A stretch of DNA of 64,000 bases, from NCBI GenBank assembly GCA_963629305.1, contig CAVGIJ010000009.1, positions 19,223 through 83,222 on the forward strand, written 5' to 3'. This DNA comes from UBA1227 sp963629305. Lineage in GTDB: Bacteria; Bacillota; Clostridia; Oscillospirales; Acutalibacteraceae. The notes beneath the pieces were generated by a model. The model was given only the letters and a program-made list of their open reading frames with translations. It had not been told where the DNA came from and made no database searches. The position numbers and the translations under genes were made by a program. How positions within the stretch are numbered: position 1 is the stretch's first letter; each line of letters begins with the position of its first letter. This document shows, one piece after another, positions 63,844 to 64,000 of the stretch.

Positions 63844-63852
63844 ATTATAACA
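63844..63852 (-). promoter_or_regulatory. Extended -10 promoter upstream of the hairpin
   Basis: TGTTATAAT on the minus strand (TGN + TATAAT) with no clear -35. It would place the hairpin and inverted repeat in a ~155-base leader of the activase gene. Confidence 0.5.
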
Positions 63853-63929
63853 CAGATGTATCCATTTGCATAGGAAATTTTTACACCGTTTCCTTTATCC
63901 TTTTTATGATATGGTCCATAAGATAATAT

Positions 63930-64000
63930 TTAGTTGTAATTAACAATCTGTTCAAGAGCATAGAGAAGTGTTCCGTTCGTCTTGGCTTCTTCTGTGATTT
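63930..64000 (-). CDS. 3' end of a minus-strand gene (5' part outside window)
   Basis: An open frame enters from the right edge and ends ITEEAKTNGTLLYALEQI, then VNYN and TAA (63930). Only 22 codons are visible, so I cannot identify it. It is upstream of, and in the same direction as, the activase. Confidence 0.6.
   Translation of the reverse strand, partial: ITEEAKTNGTLLYALEQIVNYN

Overview
The window looks like chromosome of an anaerobic Firmicute of the class Clostridia. The evidence is moderate-to-low G+C, strong AGGAGG-type ribosome sites, T-box and TPP riboswitches, the glgC/glgD/glgA glycogen set, a SpoVT-like remnant, BipA/TypA, and a folate one-carbon cluster of the acetogen type (fhs-fchA-folD-metV-metF-lpdA-gcvH). 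I cannot name a genus. I saw no rRNA, tRNA or CRISPR array.

Layout. 1-3.8 kb: the end of aspartokinase, then argS, a DUF1934 gene and ddl on the minus strand. 4-7.9 kb: an unrecognised protein, a large DUF362 protein and a MltG-like lipoprotein. 7.9-12.9 kb: a wrecked prophage inserted in exoA (exodeoxyribonuclease III). 13-16.8 kb: two tandem diguanylate cyclases and a degenerate GDPD-like membrane protein. 18.5-24.2 kb: glycogen operon glgB-glgC-glgD-glgA. 24.3-31.3 kb: regulator, phosphatases, a TPP-riboswitch-controlled thiamine transporter operon and typA. 31.4-33.6 kb: a TetR gene divergent from a UroD-type methyltransferase gene and a 48-residue ORF. 33.8-38.8 kb: M18 peptidase, coaE, tsaC, prfA and nadE. 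38.9-41 kb: a T-box leader driving phenylacetate-CoA ligase and an ACT protein. 41-50.5 kb: the one-carbon cluster, from 5-formyl-THF cyclo-ligase to a formate channel. 50.6-51.3 kb: three truncated genes side by side. 51.3-55.4 kb: methionine ABC importer metN-metI-(LysR)-metQ. 55.5-59.8 kb: ileS and a CmpB-family membrane protein. 59.8-63.7 kb: a 1276-residue 2-hydroxyacyl-CoA dehydratase-type activase with a leader that could attenuate transcription. The window ends in the 3' end of another minus-strand gene.

The most distinctive object is the 4.2-kb exoA element. The two ends share the 7-base core TTAAATG. Joining them rebuilds a near-perfect palindromic attP with an asymmetric AA centre, as expected for a large serine recombinase. 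The element carries its own recoded 3' portion of exoA, so insertion makes a full-length chimeric ExoA with an 18-residue duplication around the catalytic CGDLN loop. The displaced native 3' end survives as a pseudogene on the far side. Inside, at least two deletions removed the catalytic end of the recombinase and most structural genes. What remains is a MuF/SPP1-gp7-type head protein with a non-phage C-terminal extension followed by a small gene placed like an immunity gene.

Metabolically, the one-carbon genes would bring formate to methyl-THF. The glycine-cleavage H protein, lipoamide dehydrogenase and lipoate ligase link that pool to glycine. The formate channel at the end suggests formate crosses the membrane. 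No acetyl-CoA synthase, CO dehydrogenase or formate dehydrogenase gene lies in the window, so acetogenesis is not shown.
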